Shown here: positions 63,316 to 64,000 of the stretch, piece after piece
Layout: the number at the start of each line of letters is the position of its first letter
Numbering within the stretch: position 1 is the first letter of the stretch
Notes under the pieces: generated by a model
Seen by the model: only the letters and a program-made list of their open reading frames with translations
What the model was told of the DNA's origin: nothing
The model's database searches: none
Program-made: the position numbers and the translations under genes
Assembly (NCBI GenBank): GCA_945873105.1
Contig: CAMCBW010000005.1
Location: forward strand, 1-64,000
Origin: Tangfeifania diversioriginum
GTDB lineage: Bacteria > Bacteroidota > Bacteroidia > Bacteroidales > Prolixibacteraceae
Direction of reading: 5' to 3'
DNA: 64,000 bases

Positions 63316-64000
63316 CAAAATTTCGGACAGAGATCAGCCTATCGCAGGTAAATAAACAACTTTCCTACCGCAGGAACGCGCTGATGATTGGCTCCTGCTT
63401 TACGGAAAACATTGGGAATTATCTTCAGGAACACTATTTTCCCATAGTGACCAATCCGTGTGGGATTCTATACAACCCTTCGTCGATAGCCAAATCTATT
63501 GAGTTTATGCTAGACGGGAAACAGCTGGAACCAACAGATCTCTTCTTCGCAAATGGTTTATGGAACAATTTCCAATTCCACAGTCGCTTCTCCAATCCTG
63601 ATCCTGAAACGGCGCTTTCAGGAATGAACTACTCCCTCTTGAATGCCACCAAGAAATTAGAAACTGCCTCCCACCTCTTCCTGACTTTTGGAACTTCCTG
63701 GGTTTACCGCGAAAGAGAGGGCAATACCATCGTTGGAAATTGCCACAAACTTCCCGCTAACCGTTTCATCCGTGAAAGGCTCTCAGTGGAAGAGATGGCT
63801 GAACAGTGGATTGAGCTGCTAAACCATCTCTTTTCCATTCATTCCGATCTTTCGGTCGTCTTCACCATCAGTCCGATCCGTCACCTCAAAGATGGCAGCT
63901 ACCAGAACCAGGTAAGCAAATCAAGCCTTTTCCTGCTGGTAGACAGGTTGCTGGACTACTTTGGACCTGAAAAAACATCCTATTTCCCCTCCTATGAACT
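63312..64000 (+). CDS. GSCFA domain protein, 3' truncated by the window
   Basis: The frame starts ATG 63312 and runs open to the window end, about 229 codons. The name-giving motif GSCFTENIG is at residues 27-35 (LMIGSCFTENIG). FTISPIRHLKDGSYQNQVSKS near residue 195 is also typical of this SGNH-like family. Such proteins are thought to be esterases or acyltransferases, but the function is not established. It overlaps the hydrolase gene by 4 bp, so the two probably act together. Confidence 0.88.
   Translation, partial: MTKFRTEISLSQVNKQLSYRRNALMIGSCFTENIGNYLQEHYFPIVTNPCGILYNPSSIAKSIEFMLDGKQLEPTDLFFANGLWNNFQFHSRFSNPDPETALSGMNYSLLNATKKLETASHLFLTFGTSWVYREREGNTIVGNCHKLPANRFIRERLSVEEMAEQWIELLNHLFSIHSDLSVVFTISPIRHLKDGSYQNQVSKSSLFLLVDRLLDYFGPEKTSYFPSYE

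Noticed and set aside
1-64000. tRNA, rRNA, tmRNA or phage genes
   Set aside because: None was recognised in any intergenic region by eye. A covariance-model scan was not possible here.

Overview
This window reads as a chromosomal segment of a Bacteroidota bacterium, most likely class Bacteroidia (Marinilabiliales or Bacteroidales type). The reasons are: a type IX secretion translocon (SprA/Sov), proteins with the Bacteroidota-specific C-terminal sorting domain (CHU_C/TIGR04131), an S46 dipeptidyl-peptidase, a carboxypeptidase-regulatory-domain TonB receptor, a sufBCD-S-E-DUF59 cluster, the futalosine route to menaquinone, and several promoter -7 elements of the Bacteroidota form TAnnTTTG. No rRNA, tRNA, CRISPR array, prophage or transposase gene was recognised.

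Layout. 1-1020 is non-coding: a terminator hairpin, a degenerate 21-bp tandem repeat of about 20 units, and two small hairpins. 1069-6984 is housekeeping: glutamate dehydrogenase, TatD nuclease, type I asparaginase, AspRS and TadA, with a 202-bp MITE-like element (33-bp perfect terminal inverted repeats) between tatD and ansA. 7249-17089 holds two convergent three-gene modules that are paralogous gene by gene (Ig-like/adhesin protein, 359-aa secreted protein of unknown family, CHU_C protein). This is the most novel-looking part of the window. 17928-35124 is mixed metabolism: an orphan efflux adaptor, kbl, an S46 peptidase, rnhA, waaA, B12-dependent nrdJ, a TonB receptor, speA, mqnC and an M17 aminopeptidase. 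35205-45180 carries pdxA, ruvA, the 2499-aa sprA and rnhB. 45305-51407 is a MacAB-TolC-like export operon on the minus strand. thiL (minus) and the suf operon (plus, 52897-58807) diverge from one short promoter region. 58928-64000 has a GH106-like glycosidase, a VOC protein, queG, an alpha/beta hydrolase and a GSCFA protein cut by the window end.

Connections. SprA is the outer-membrane channel that would export the two CHU_C proteins of the 7-17 kb modules. The suf operon would supply Fe-S clusters to MqnC and QueG. NrdJ and QueG both need cobalamin.

A second theme is intergenic DNA. Several short tandem repeats (7, 8, 9 and 9-10 bp units) and a 29-bp GA-rich repeat sit between genes from 44 to 62 kb, and some families occur at two separate loci with the same unit. 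The repeat sequences and coordinates were read directly. Their mobility and function are inference.
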